DNA from: Ichthyophis bannanicus
Lineage: Eukaryota; Chordata; Amphibia; Gymnophiona; Ichthyophiidae
NCBI GenBank assembly: GCA_033557465.1
Contig: CM066033.1
Coordinates: 386,639,289-386,703,288, forward strand
Direction: 5' to 3'
Length of the DNA stretch: 64,000 bases
Each line of letters begins with the position of its first letter. Position 1 is the stretch's first letter. The notes below the pieces were generated by a model, which was given only the letters and a program-made list of their open reading frames with translations, searched no databases and had not been told where the DNA came from. Below, one piece after another: positions 54,111 through 64,000 of the stretch. The translations under genes were made by a program, and so were the position numbers.

Positions 54111-55892
54111 GGTGACTTGAGCCCACATGCGCTGGAAAGAAGCGCCTCTTTTAGGTCTGTGAGGTTCAAAGAGAGGGAGGGGGCATCGACCTGTGCAGGA
54201 GACAGTAGCTAATTAACGGATTCAGATAATTCCACAAATCCACGTAGCCTGGTGATTGGTTTTATTAAAATTATATTTTTCTTTTGAAGACTAATCTCTA
54301 TTTTAGCCTGTATATCTGCTGCTGTTCAGGGTCAACTAATATTTAACTAGGTGACTTCTACGTTAGCCAATTTATTTTTAAACTTTAAATCTTTACTGAA
54401 AAATGTTCAAACATAATAACCAAACATATACAAGTCCAAACAGTTACCCTTCACCCAACCACCCTACTCCCCCACCCCATCTCATGCCACCTTCCACACT
54501 AAGGTAGTCAACCCAACCACCCTCTCATCACCACTCCCCTCCTGACTCCTTTTCCTAGCTCTCCCCCCCCCCCTTCATCTCAACCAGGCCCAAACACCTG
54601 CCCACTAAGCTGCCCTCTGCGCGGCCTTTCTTCAGAGTCGTTAGTCTATGCATCGAATATAGGTAGGTTACCCTTCTCACCCAACCCAACATCTCAGGAA
54701 GTTGGGGCTCATTCCTGTGTGCTGTGATCTCGCAGTGTCTCGCTACTATACGGTGTTGCACAACCCCCTGTAGCTTTCCAGGTACTGCCTCTATCCGCTG
54801 ATGGAGCAAGAAGACCTCAGAACACCTAGGTAGAGAAACTCCCACCATGTCTTCAATAGGGGCTATTACCTTGCTCCAATACTGCTGCACCTCTCAGCAT
54901 TCCCACCATATGTGAAAGTATGTCTCTCGTTCCCCACATTGCTGTCAGCAAGCCCCAGATGGCAACACACTGGCTTTATATAGCCTCTCTGGGGTCAGGT
55001 ACCTGTGAAAGAGTACCTTATACCCGTTTTCTACCAGAGTTGCAGTCACAGAGACCTTTCCTATCCCCTGAATCAGCCTCTCCCATTTCTCCTCCATCCA
55101 TTTCTTCCCCATATCTCTCTCCTAGTGGAGCATATACTTTGATTTTTGTGGTCTCTCCCAATGCAGCCCCCTACACAACTAGGATAACATCTGTTTCTTC
55201 CCCATGGCCCCTGTGCAGAGAACCTCAAACTATGTTCTCTCCTTCGCTAGATCAGCCCAAACTGCCCTCTGCATCAATAGATGGCTTACCTGCAGATAGT
55301 GAAAGTGATCCTGCCCCTTCAACTTACAGATGTCCTAGAGACTCTCAAAAGGCCACAACCTCCCTTTTTTGAAGAGTTGGTATACTGACTCAATCCCTGA
55401 CTCATCCATCTCTTCCTGACATGTGGGGGGAGACCCTCACCTTTCAGAAAACAAGTTGAGATCACCATCACTTGTGAGACTCTCTTTCTTGCCATAAGAT
55501 CCCTTTGATATCTATGCCACACTTCCAACATATGGCGAACATAAGGATTCCCCTCTCCCACCCCCTTTCCTTCCAGAGTAATTCTTCCAGAAAGCCCCCA
55601 GATGTAGCCACCTCCTCTATTCCAACCCATTGCTTCTGAGTCTCCTAGATCCAAGAGTAGACCCCTTTAAGCTGCACCATTACATAGTAATGCTGAAGAT
55701 CTGGGAGCCCCAGGGCCCCTTCCCCCCTAGTCCTTTGAAGGACTCTCCTGGCTACCCAGGGAGCCCAGCTGTTCCAGACAAACCTGTCCATCTTTCTTTG
55801 CACCACTTTCAAAAACACTAACCGGTACCTCCACCAGCAGTGGGACCAGCATCATTTTCACCACCGCTATGCAGCTGAGCCATTATAGCCAA

Positions 55893-56196
55893 CCTTATTT
55901 ATTTATTTTGACAGTTTTGTATACCGCCTTATCCTTCAATCAAAGCGGTCACAACACAATTGGGGGATTCATTTAACACGCGGGGATATGAGACACATAC
56001 ACTAATACTTACAGGGAACATGGGCAATGGAGGGTTAAGTGGCTTGCCCAAGACCACAAGGAGCATCTGTGGGACTAGAAACCCCAGTCCTTCCGGCCCA
56101 AGGTTGCTGTCCTCTAGTGGGATTTGAACCCCTGACCTTCTGGCCTGAAGTACCTCGCCCCAACCACTAGGCTACTCCTCCCTCTTTGCCCCCTTG
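55893..56196 (-). mobile_element. Complete tRNA-derived SINE with LINE-type 3' tail
   Basis: On the minus strand the head (56196 leftwards) reads GGAGTAGCCTAGTGGTTGGG with an A box, then GGTTCAAATCC as B box and TTGGGCAAGCCACTTAACCC as CORE-like part. The 3' end (AAGCGGTATACAA-type, then AATAAATAAATA) equals that of the L2/CR1-group LINEs at 4531 and 20310. This is the longest copy of the family in the window and shows how the SINE borrows a LINE tail for retrotransposition. Confidence 0.78.
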
Positions 56197-56271
56197 CCCC
56201 CATAACCGCAAAAGACTATCCACTTCCCCCACCAGCTTCTGATAATTCATCACAAAAAAGCTCCCATGCTG

Positions 56272-57419
56272 TCACCTCAGGTTTAAAATCTCAGACTTGC
56301 CCCAATTTAATCTTAAACCTGATAGACGTCCAAATTCATGCTGCTCCCACATAATGATGGGGAGTGATATATGGGGGTACATCACTGTCAAAATGATATT
56401 ATCTGTAAAAAGGGAGATCCGATAATCTCTTTCCCCCACCCGTATCCCTTGGAGTTCTCTATTCATTTGAATATGCACCGTCAGGGGTTCCAGAGTCAAG
56501 GCAAACAGCAGGGGCAAGAGGTGGCCCCCTGTCTCATCCCTCTCTCAATTGAAAAATAATCAGAATACCTGCCATTCATCTTAACAATGCCCTAGGTTGC
56601 TCATACCCCATTTCTCCAGTACCCGAAACATAAACCCCCAGGAGACATGATTGAATGCCTTCTCGGTGTCGAGAGACAGAAGCAGAGTTGGGTTCTTATG
56701 CCTCTGGGCAATCCAGATCAAGTTGAGAATTTTCCGGACATTGTCCCCTGCCTGCCTCCCTTGCATAAACCCAGCTTAGCCATCATATATCAGTCCCAAG
56801 ATCACCTTATTAAGACAGGTAGCCAATATCTGGGCCAGCAGTTTCGTGTCTAGATTTAGCAGAGAAATAGGCCGGTACAAGGCACAGACCTGCGGATCCT
56901 TCCCTGCTTTAAGGATAAGAGATATCCTCGCCCATCCCATAGTACCGTCAACCTTTCTCCTTCCCTGGGTAGGTTGAAGACTCATATCAGGGGATGTAAC
57001 AGTTTTTCCCACAATTTTTGATAAAATCACACTGTGAAGTTGTCTAAGCCAGGTGCGTTATCTACCTTAAGAGCCTTAAGGGCTAACCTTATTTCATCTA
57101 CCTCAATATACCTCTCCAGCACCTCCCTCAGCTCCTGTTCCAACTTAGCCAGTAGAATCGAGTTTAGGAAACTGTCTACCGCCGCCACAGAAGGCGAGGG
57201 TGATGCTGTATACAGCTGCCAATAGAAATCTTGAAAGGCACTTCCTAACTCCTTGCCCTTAGTAAACAAGCCATGCTGGAGTCCTTTAAGTGCCATGATC
57301 TGGGAATGCAGTTTCCACTGTCTAAGCTGTTCAGCAAGGTATTTTCTCGCCTTGTTGCCCCCTTCAAAAAACTCTTCTCGGGTTAGTTGCAGTTGGTAGC
57401 GGATCACATCTGTGTCCAT
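56272..57419 (-). pseudogene. L1/Tx1 LINE reverse transcriptase, broken
   Basis: Pieces in different frames give KVDNAPGLDNFTV (57030, RT motif 1), ISLILKAGKDPQVCALYRPISLLNLD (56880), LLLSLDTEKAFNHVSW (56660, motif A Asp present), PLLFALTLEPLTVHIQ (56505), and LFTDNIILT (56400) where motif C should read F/Y-A-D-D. The catalytic Asp pair is therefore changed as well as the frame. It cannot be active. Confidence 0.8.
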
Positions 57420-57429
57420 TGCGTTGAGT

Positions 57430-58604
57430 TAGGCACGTACCTTCAGCATATGCCTGTAAATCATCCCATCCCATCTCTCGCATCTGCCTTCATCAAACGC
57501 AGCAGCTGATTATGTATTTCCAGCCGGTGCGCCCACCGCTCTCTAGCCAATGTACCCCCTGCTCTCTCTTCATCCCTGCCCCCCATTTCATGAAGAATCC
57601 CTGCAAGGTAGCCTTGAAGACATCTCAAACTACCTCCCAGCCTACCTCCCCATTGACATTCAATACAAAATATTCCCCAGTAAGGGCCTCGACCTCTACC
57701 TTTCTCACCACCTGCTCGTCCTCCAACAATGATTTGTTGAGGCACCAAAACCACCTCCCTCCTTCCTCTCCCCTTATCTCCAGAGACGCTTCTATGGGTG
57801 CATGGTCTGACCAGGTGATGGCATCTTTCTCTGCTGTTCTGATCTGTTCTGCACCTTCCTTCCAAACCCATAGCACATCGATGCGAGAATAGGAACCATG
57901 GACCTGGGAATAGAATGAGAACCGCCTCACGCCTGGATGTAGAAACCGTCAGGCATCTGTCACCCTTTGGTCTCTAATAAAATGCTTAAATCGAGTCCTA
58001 TCACCCTTCCTCCCTGTACTATCCCTCCTGGGGCCGCACGTCATGTTGAAGTCCCCGCCTATCCATAGTAACCAGTTTCCCAGCCCATTCAATTTTCTTC
58101 CCACTTCAGCAAAAAAATCCCCCTGAGAACGAGATGGGGCATAATGCAAGCCAGCTTGAACCAATTGGTTCCCAACCGCATTCTGGTCAACAAGTATCAT
58201 CCAGCCTTATCTCGGACCACCTCTCCCAATTCTACCCTGAGGCCCGCTGCGACAAATATCGCAATCCCACCTTCTTTCGTTCTACCATATTTGATGCATA
58301 GAGCTGCAACACACACTGCCTGGGTTGTAGCAGCTTTTCATGAGCTTTCAAGAGATGAGCTTCCTGTATAAGAAACAGAAGCCTGTTGCTTCAGCTTTTC
58401 TTTATACAGTTTTTGTCTCTTGAAGGGGGAATTGAGACTCTGCACATTCAATGAAACCACCTTAAGTGTCACCGCCATTACTCTGAAAACTCCCATTACT
58501 TGTACCTGCTCTCTCTCGCAACTCTTCACCCCCAATTCCCCGCTTCCCCCAATACCACTCTCCTCAGACACCAGGTTCACTGAGGCTATTGCCATCAGTG
58601 CCAA
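57430..58604 (-). pseudogene. L1/Tx1 LINE endonuclease, broken
   Basis: Consecutive pieces read VVSLNVQSLNSPFKRQ (58450), a damaged QEAHL-type segment, LVQAGLHYAPSRSQGDFFAEV and WLLWIGGDFNMTCGPRRDS (58070, catalytic Asp and Asn), RIDVLWV (57880) and SDHAPIEASLEI (57815, catalytic Asp-His). The order is that of L1 APE endonucleases. Three frame changes separate the pieces. Confidence 0.8.
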
Positions 58605-58625
58605 ATGGTCCAGCCTTCCTAGCTA

Positions 58626-60329
58626 GCAAAGTCCAGTTAGGCCCGGATAACCTGGTGTCCATTTTTGCATCCCTGCAGAAATATGTAACATGCAGTGTGT
58701 ACGATGGAAAATGACTAATGCCTTTTGGAATCTGTTATAATTATATTGTTCAAGAGACAGAAATACAAAAAAGCTTAATAAGTAGGTTTTTTTAAAAGTT
58801 ACGTTTGTGACAAAAGCAATTTTCCTTCTCCTTTATCCTCTGCAAGTTGGTAATCGAGTGATGCTTATGATTAAGTCCTCCAGTTTGTGGAGGTTAAAGG
58901 TCACACCTGTTATCGTTACATTTTTTTGCTTCAAAAAGCTTGCATAAAAAATCGGTCTATGAAAAGAATTCCAGCAGTGTAACCAATATCTTGCAGCTGT
59001 TATTATGATGACTTCATTATAACGGTCAAAAAAGGAATGTTATCCCCTGAAAACATCTCCTGAAAATTCTTTAGTTATGCTCTTGAATAAAGAAATGCAT
59101 AGCCAAGAATATCTTTTCTGCTTAATCAGTGCAAAAAGTTGTCTTTCCTAGCTCTTAAATCATTTTATATGCATTTTAAGTGTATTTGCACTATCCTGAT
59201 ACTTAACTTTGAAGGTCTCATAGAGAAGCAACATAGCAATCAATTTTCTTGTAGACGGAGCTATAACTTTGGTATTAAAGCCTTCATATATGCATTTTCT
59301 CAGCTCCACATACATTAGTCATCCCGACTCGGCAACAGGCACATGGAACTTCAGATTTCACAAAGACCAAATGATCTGGGCTACAATGATATAAACATAA
59401 GATTAATTTAAAGCTCAGGAAAGCTAATAAAATAATTCTGCTGTTCCTTCTTAAGATTTAGCTATTTTGGATTGAAAAATTGCTACGGCATCTTTATTTT
59501 CTTTGTTTTAATTGCAGTACTTTAACCATCACATTAGATTCACAATGTGGTGTGCCTCATGATGGGACACGAGGTTCTATACAGATGCAACAAATCTCTT
59601 CCAGCCCATAAAAAAGTCTTGGGCTGATATTCACCTGGCGAGGTCACTGCATCAAGCGCTGGCCCTGGCTCTTAATACGCATATTCAGCGCTACTTCCTG
59701 TACAGGTAGAAGTGCTGAATATAAATACTGAGTGGTGCTTTGCCAGCACTATCTGTTTAGCGGCTGAATACCACCACTAAATGGATAAATTATGATGCTG
59801 CTTCTATCCTCCTCTAATGTAGATCCCACTTATATAAAAGTCAATGAATAGGAGAGTAATGCCTTGGGGCCATCCACTGGCAAACACATAACTCCCTGCT
59901 GAATACTGGCTTATCTGTGTTTATCCCCATTTTCCCTTTGTATACTCATTCCAGCCATATCCAAATGGCCTAGTCAGGAGACACATGTCCTCCCCAGAAT
60001 GACCTTGAGGATTGCTTCTTTGGCTGGCAGAGATTGTCAGAGTAATGGCAGATATCATCCATCCTTTTCTGGACTCAAGAGCATTACTCTTCCAGCACTA
60101 TTGGGCAGGGGACTAGACCTTGAATCTCCTGCACCAGATCTCACAACATTACTACTTTAGACAAAGAATCGCTCAAAACCCAAACTATTTTAAATGGGAC
60201 TCTGTAGCACATAGTTATTTTAGAAGAAAGAGCAGGATCCATCCCAATATACAAGCAAGTATCTTCAAAATAGCTTAAAACACCAATCAGTAGTCAAGAA
60301 AATAAACATCCGCTGAACCAGTGATTTAA
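58626..60329. other. AT-rich single-copy-looking DNA, no gene; repeat at 59625-59910
   Basis: 58690-59600 has no element ends, no tandem repeats and no long frames. It contains many TAAT and ATTA words and looks like non-repetitive DNA. 59625-59910 carries the GATATTCAGC repeat family also seen at 50395. 60040-60300 may be the worn left part of DIRS-3. Confidence 0.4.
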
Positions 60330-60483
60330 GGCAGGAATTCAGGATAGCCTCACAGTACCACTCTATGATAAATAGAGCCTAATATAAGGTGGATAGGTCA
60401 CTAGGTGCTGAAGCACATTGACTCTGAGCTGAAGTGATGCAGCCAAAAATATGACCTTCCAGATAAGATACGCACGTCTAGAA

Positions 60484-60678
60484 CAGAGGTTTTTCAACCC
60501 AGTCATCGTGGCACAACTAGCCAGTCATATTTTTAGGATAACTACAATGAATATGCATAAGAGAGATCTGCATACAATGGAGATAGTGAATGTAAATTAT
60601 TCTCATGCATATTCATTGTGGTTATCTTGGAAACCTGACTGGCTAGGTGTGTGCCAAGGACTGGGTTGAGAAACCCTA
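60484..60678. mobile_element. Palindromic hAT-type MITE, copy B
   Basis: The left end CAGAGGTTTTTCAACCC and inverted right end GGGTTGAGAAACCCTA enclose a near-complete palindrome with AACTAGCCAGTCAT and GACTGGCTAGGTG. Flanks GTCTAGAA (60476-60483) and GTCTAGAG (60679-60686) agree at 7 of 8. It is inserted in DIRS-3. Confidence 0.85.
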
Positions 60679-60825
60679 GTCTAGAGCCTTAAAGGGGCCT
60701 TCATCAGCTGGATAAAATTTATATTGTGGTCCCATAACACATTTGGTCACTTAATGGGAAATTTCAACTGAAGCTAGTTCTGTTTATATTTGAAAAACTA
60801 AGAGTATGAACAGAGACAGATTACT

Positions 60826-61020
60826 CAGGGGTTCTCAACCCTGTCCTCGGGACCCACCTAGCCAGTCGGGTTTTCAGGATAACCACAATGAACATGCATG
60901 GGGAGAGATTTGCATATAATGGAGGCAGTGTATGCAAATCTCTCTCATACATATTCATTGTGGTTATCCTGAAAACCCAACTGGCTAGGTGGGTCCCGAG
61001 GACAGGGTTGAGAACCCCTG
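60826..61020. mobile_element. Palindromic hAT-type MITE, copy C
   Basis: The ends CAGGGGTTCTCAACCC and GGGTTGAGAACCCCTG are perfect complements, and the 195 bases are almost fully palindromic, making this the best preserved of the three copies. Flanking bases (AGATTACT and CTCTACAT) do not form a duplication. It is inserted in DIRS-3. Confidence 0.83.
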
Positions 61021-62091
61021 CTCTACATAATGGTGACAGGTGCTAATTACTCTGAGGTGAATCAGGTTTTAAGGTCTGACTGAAAGTTGTCAAAGGCACT
61101 CAAGCATATCTTCTGTTGGGTTCTTTCCTAGAAGTCAGAAAGACCTCACATGTTGCATAAGTGAAATTACTGGAGCCAATAAACACCCTCTCAACATCCA
61201 GGCTATGAGGCCTAGAGACTGAATGTTGAAATATAGCATGTCCCTTGGTTCTATATGCTAAGGATCTATGAAACAAGCAACCAGGTTAGTTTCCTAACGG
61301 AGAACTCCTGAAGGTGCAGAAACCAAATTAGTCTCAGTTAAGAGAATTATGAAAATCATTTTCTTATCTTGTCTGAGCTTTATTAAAATTCTTGCTACTA
61401 AGAATATCAGTAGATATGCACAAAGAAGACATCTCCACTCAATGAAAGGAGAAGACAGCTGATGTTAGCCTGCTTTTTGATCATCTCCTGGAACAGAATG
61501 TTTGGACCCAGCTGTTCAGCAAAGTGGTGAGCAAATCTACCTCAGGTGTGCCCTACACATCTGTGGGGTTATGTGTGTATAAAGTAGGCACAGGGAACAT
61601 TTGTACCTAGATTTAAGAATCTGAGTGTAGGCGTATTAGAGAGAGGAGTCTGAGCATACCGCAGATGGAGTTACAATGTGTATTTTAAAGGAAAAGTTGG
61701 GCCTAGTGCCCAAAATGGCGCGTGGCACCTGAGGAGAAAATACCTGGAAAAGACTCCAGAAGAAAAGGGTTTTTTTGGGGGTTTTTTTAAGAAAAAAGAA
61801 AGAAGAACCGGCGGTACCGGTGTAGTGTTGAGGGAAGGCAGACGCGACCACAAAAAAGAAGAATAAAAGGGAATATTTTCTGCGGTGACAGGATGTGCGA
61901 CCTGTCGGCTCCGCGGAAAACGAAGAACTGGAGAGGGACAGTTGGGAAAGGCAGGAAGGCAGCACGCAGGCGCTGTGGGATGGTCCCAAAAGCTTTCAAT
62001 TGGACCCTGGGGAGCGTTCCCGCGCAGGCTCCGTCGGTACCGACAATACCCCATATGTGAAGACTACATTCCTGCTTGTTCATGGAGATAT

Positions 62092-63790
62092 GATTGATTT
62101 CTGGTGATGAATAGGACGTCAATTTTGTTAAAGTTTATTCTCAGATTTTGGGTGTGGAGCCAGTCAGTGACAGTGTCAAAGCAGCTCTTCAATGTTGAAA
62201 AGTCCGGCTGGTCAGTTGAGAACGGTATGTACAGCAGTACATCGTTGGCGTAGATCAGGCAGGCAACGTTGAAGGAGCGGATGAGTGAACATATGGGCTG
62301 CATGTATATATTGAAGAGGAGGACCGAGAGTGATGATCCCTGTGGCATACCTTGCTTTTGTTGGAAAGGTGCAGAGGTCATGGGGCCGGTTCGTACCTGT
62401 TGCCATCTGTCTGTCCGGTATAATCTGCACCAACTTAGAGCTGCATTGTGGATTCCCTTCTCCTTGAGGCGTGCGAGGAGCAGTTCATGGTTGACGAACG
62501 CCATGACAATATCCATGAAGATTAGGGAAAATCCTTGTCTGATGTTGTCAATTCCTGTGATTATGGTGCTGAGTAGGGTGGTTAGGAGAGTCTCAGCGCC
62601 ATGTGATTCCCTGAATCCATGCTGGCATGGGTCGAGTGGAGCGATGGTCTCGATGTGGTTTTGGATTTGGCGTTGGACGAGCTTTTTGATTATTTTGGCC
62701 AGTAGTGGGATGCTTGAGATGGGTCTGTATGATTCCACCTTCTGGGGGTCAAGCTTGTTGTTTTTTAGGAGTGGCCTGATGGATGTTTGCTTCAGACTTT
62801 GTGGGAATGACCCTGTTGAGAAGGATTGGTCCTTGAGTTTGGACAGGAATGGGCTGAATTCCATATGCAGTGATTTTATCCAGAATGCTGGGCAGGGGTA
62901 GTTTGGAGTTGTGGTGGTGTTGATGGAAGTGATGAGATCCTCTATGCCTTTCTGTGACGGGGCTGAGAAGGAGGTCAGTGGATGGTGTGTTTCGTGTCGA
63001 TGCGTGGGGATCGTGGTCATGTTGGTCTGGCTTGTTTTAGACTGTAGGTAGCCTGCGAATTCCTGTTGTTGTAGCATGCTTGGTTGGGTGGGGGAAGGTT
63101 CTTTTGTTAGGGTCTTCACTAGGCTGAATAGGTCATGTGGTTTGTTTAGGGAGCGCCATAGGAGATCTGCATGATGTTGCTTCATTCTCTTCATGACTGC
63201 TTCACGATGTCTTTTTAGGTGAGAGGTTATGCTCCCTGGTCATCTGTGGAGAGTGATCGACGCCATCGTCTTTCCAGCTTCCTGAGGTGGAGGAGTGATG
63301 TTCGTAGCTCGGGGGGAATACCACGGAGCGGTCTTTCTTCTCCTTGGCGGCTTATTTGGGACTAGTAGGTGAGCGTCGGAGTCCAGGCTATTGTTCCAGG
63401 TGGTGATAATTTCCTTGAGGTTAGGTGCTGTCGCGTTGAGGAGTGGTAGGGTTTTGTTGAGGATTTCTTCTTTGTTAAAGGGCCGGAATCGACCTATTGG
63501 TGCTGCGGGAGACTTGGTTGGATTGCGAGCACTGTTATGGTCTGGGTGTGTGGGCATTTTAAATCTTATCAGGCTGTGGTCGTACCATGGGACTGGAGTG
63601 ATGGATAGGATGAGGTCATGGTTTGGGCCTATGGCTGGCAGTGGGGCGAAGACAAGGTCCAGCTTGTTTCCTTTTACATGGGTGGGTGCCTTGATTATTT
63701 GTTTGTAGCCCAACTCGTTGAGAGCCTCGAGGAAGGCTTTGGAGTGGGTGTCTTGGAGGGCAGGCAGGTTGAAATCTCCCATTATCCAGT
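62092..63790 (-). pseudogene. L2/CR1-group LINE ORF2 (endonuclease end and RT), motif C changed to YAND
   Basis: The minus strand from 63782 shows the end of the endonuclease (MGDFNLPALQD, WYDHSLIRF) and, after a break near 63240, a long RT frame 63194-62064. It has ESYRPISSIPLLAKI, the motif A region FMDIVMAFVNHELL where AFD is usual, GMPQGSSLSVLLFNIY (motif B) and CLIYANDVLLYIP (motif C), with Asn replacing the first Asp of YADD at about 62243-62248. The frame reaches the family's LRINFNKIDVLFITRNQ and is then cut by the DIRS-3 end, which supplies the last residues. The missing C-terminus is not found beyond DIRS-3. Confidence 0.85.
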
Positions 63791-63841
63791 TTGGTTATGT
63801 GGGATCTTGGCATTGCAGGTGAGGTTAATTATTGTTGAGAG

Positions 63842-64000
63842 GTTTATGTTTATGTTTATTAAAACTTTATATACCACCCAATACAATTAGCATCTGGGCG
63901 GTTCACAATACATAAAAGCAATTAAAAAGAGAGAGGGCTGCGGAAAGAGAAACGGAAAAAGGAACGCCATAAAATCATGAGAAAAGAGATAGAAGCAGAT
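63842..64000 (-). mobile_element. LINE 3' end, cut by window edge
   Basis: TTTATGTTTATGTTTATT followed by AAACTTTATATACCACCC and GGGCGGTTCACAATAC is, on the minus strand, the same kind of 3' untranslated end and short-repeat tail as at 4531 and 20310. Coding sequence would lie beyond the right edge. Confidence 0.65.

Larger units (their letters stand above)
54365..58625 (-). mobile_element. L1/Tx1-type LINE, full ORF2 span, heavily decayed
   Basis: The minus strand carries, from right to left, an L1-type endonuclease (about 58560-57430), RT (about 57420-56270), and the long C-terminal region (about 55890-54900). It ends in an AT-rich 3' part near 54365. The L1 signatures SLNVQSLNSPFKRQKLY, GGDFNMT, YRPISLLNLD and KAFNHVSW separate it from the L2/CR1 copies elsewhere in the window. 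No ORF1 was recognised to the right. At least seven frame breaks are present. A complete SINE (55893-56196) sits between RT and the C-terminal part. Confidence 0.83.
60330..62091 (-). mobile_element. DIRS-3: internally deleted, decayed DIRS copy
   Basis: 60340-60476 and 60687-60825 align base for base in order with the DIRS-2 recombinase region near 42640-42870 (shared ATAAGGTGGATAG, GACCTTCCA, CTTAATGGGA). 61080-61330 matches regions further upstream in the same gene. After a gap lacking RT, RNase H and most of gag, 61560-61760 resembles the gag Cys-cluster start and leader, and 61928-62091 is a DIRS-2-type 5' terminal repeat (GGGAGCGTTCCCGCGCAGGC, CATATGTGAAGAC). Two MITEs lie inside the recombinase remnant. 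No left terminal repeat was found, so the copy is truncated there. Confidence 0.75.

Overview
This window is vertebrate nuclear DNA made almost entirely of transposable elements and their remains. I found no host protein-coding exon I could defend and no functional RNA gene. Four observations together point to an amphibian, most plausibly a caecilian: DIRS-type tyrosine-recombinase retrotransposons, CR1 LINEs whose ORF1 carries an esterase domain, many L2/CR1-group LINE 3' ends with ATTT-type tails, and tRNA- and 5S-derived SINEs. The species is inference; the element families were read from translated motifs and terminal repeats.

Layout. 1-2700: 5' half of a minus-strand CR1 LINE (ORF2 endonuclease, intact ORF1, tandem-repeat 5' region). 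3004-3480: worn DIRS recombinase relic. 4531-5715, 10879-12365, 15376-16480, 20310-21745 and 62092-63790: 5'-truncated or broken minus-strand L2/CR1-group LINEs. The 10879 copy is interrupted by part of an unrelated LINE encoding a restriction-like endonuclease. 12366-15075: plus-strand CR1 interrupted by a 507-bp palindrome-rich insert. 9402-10256, 17738-19104, 45737-48908 and 53590-54110: terminal-inverted-repeat DNA elements or palindromic repeats, three of which carry internal minisatellites. 21750-33480: the least repeat-dense part, with scattered SINEs, a 5S-derived sequence and MITEs. 33530-40345: a plus-strand L2 LINE split by DIRS-1 (33881-39380). 41634-50076: DIRS-2, itself split in gag by a 3.17-kb hAT-like element. 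54365-58625: a decayed minus-strand L1/Tx1-type LINE holding a complete tRNA-derived SINE. 58626-60330: apparently single-copy AT-rich DNA. 60330-62091: DIRS-3, internally deleted, with two palindromic MITEs in it. 63842-64000: the 3' end of another LINE.

The most informative part is the DIRS set. DIRS-1 and DIRS-2 show the full architecture: inverted terminal repeats, gag, RT-RNase H-methyltransferase-like frame, and an overlapping tyrosine-recombinase frame. DIRS-2 keeps an internal complementary region whose two halves are the complements of the two element ends, so it records the expected circle junction. Each copy is broken differently. DIRS-1 has a short RT deletion, a lost recombinase arginine and a nearly deleted internal complementary region. 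DIRS-2 has two in-frame stops in RT-RNase H, a gag frameshift, a missing gag start and the hAT insertion, but its recombinase catalytic residues are intact. DIRS-3 keeps only its ends. Nearly all autonomous elements lie on the minus strand.
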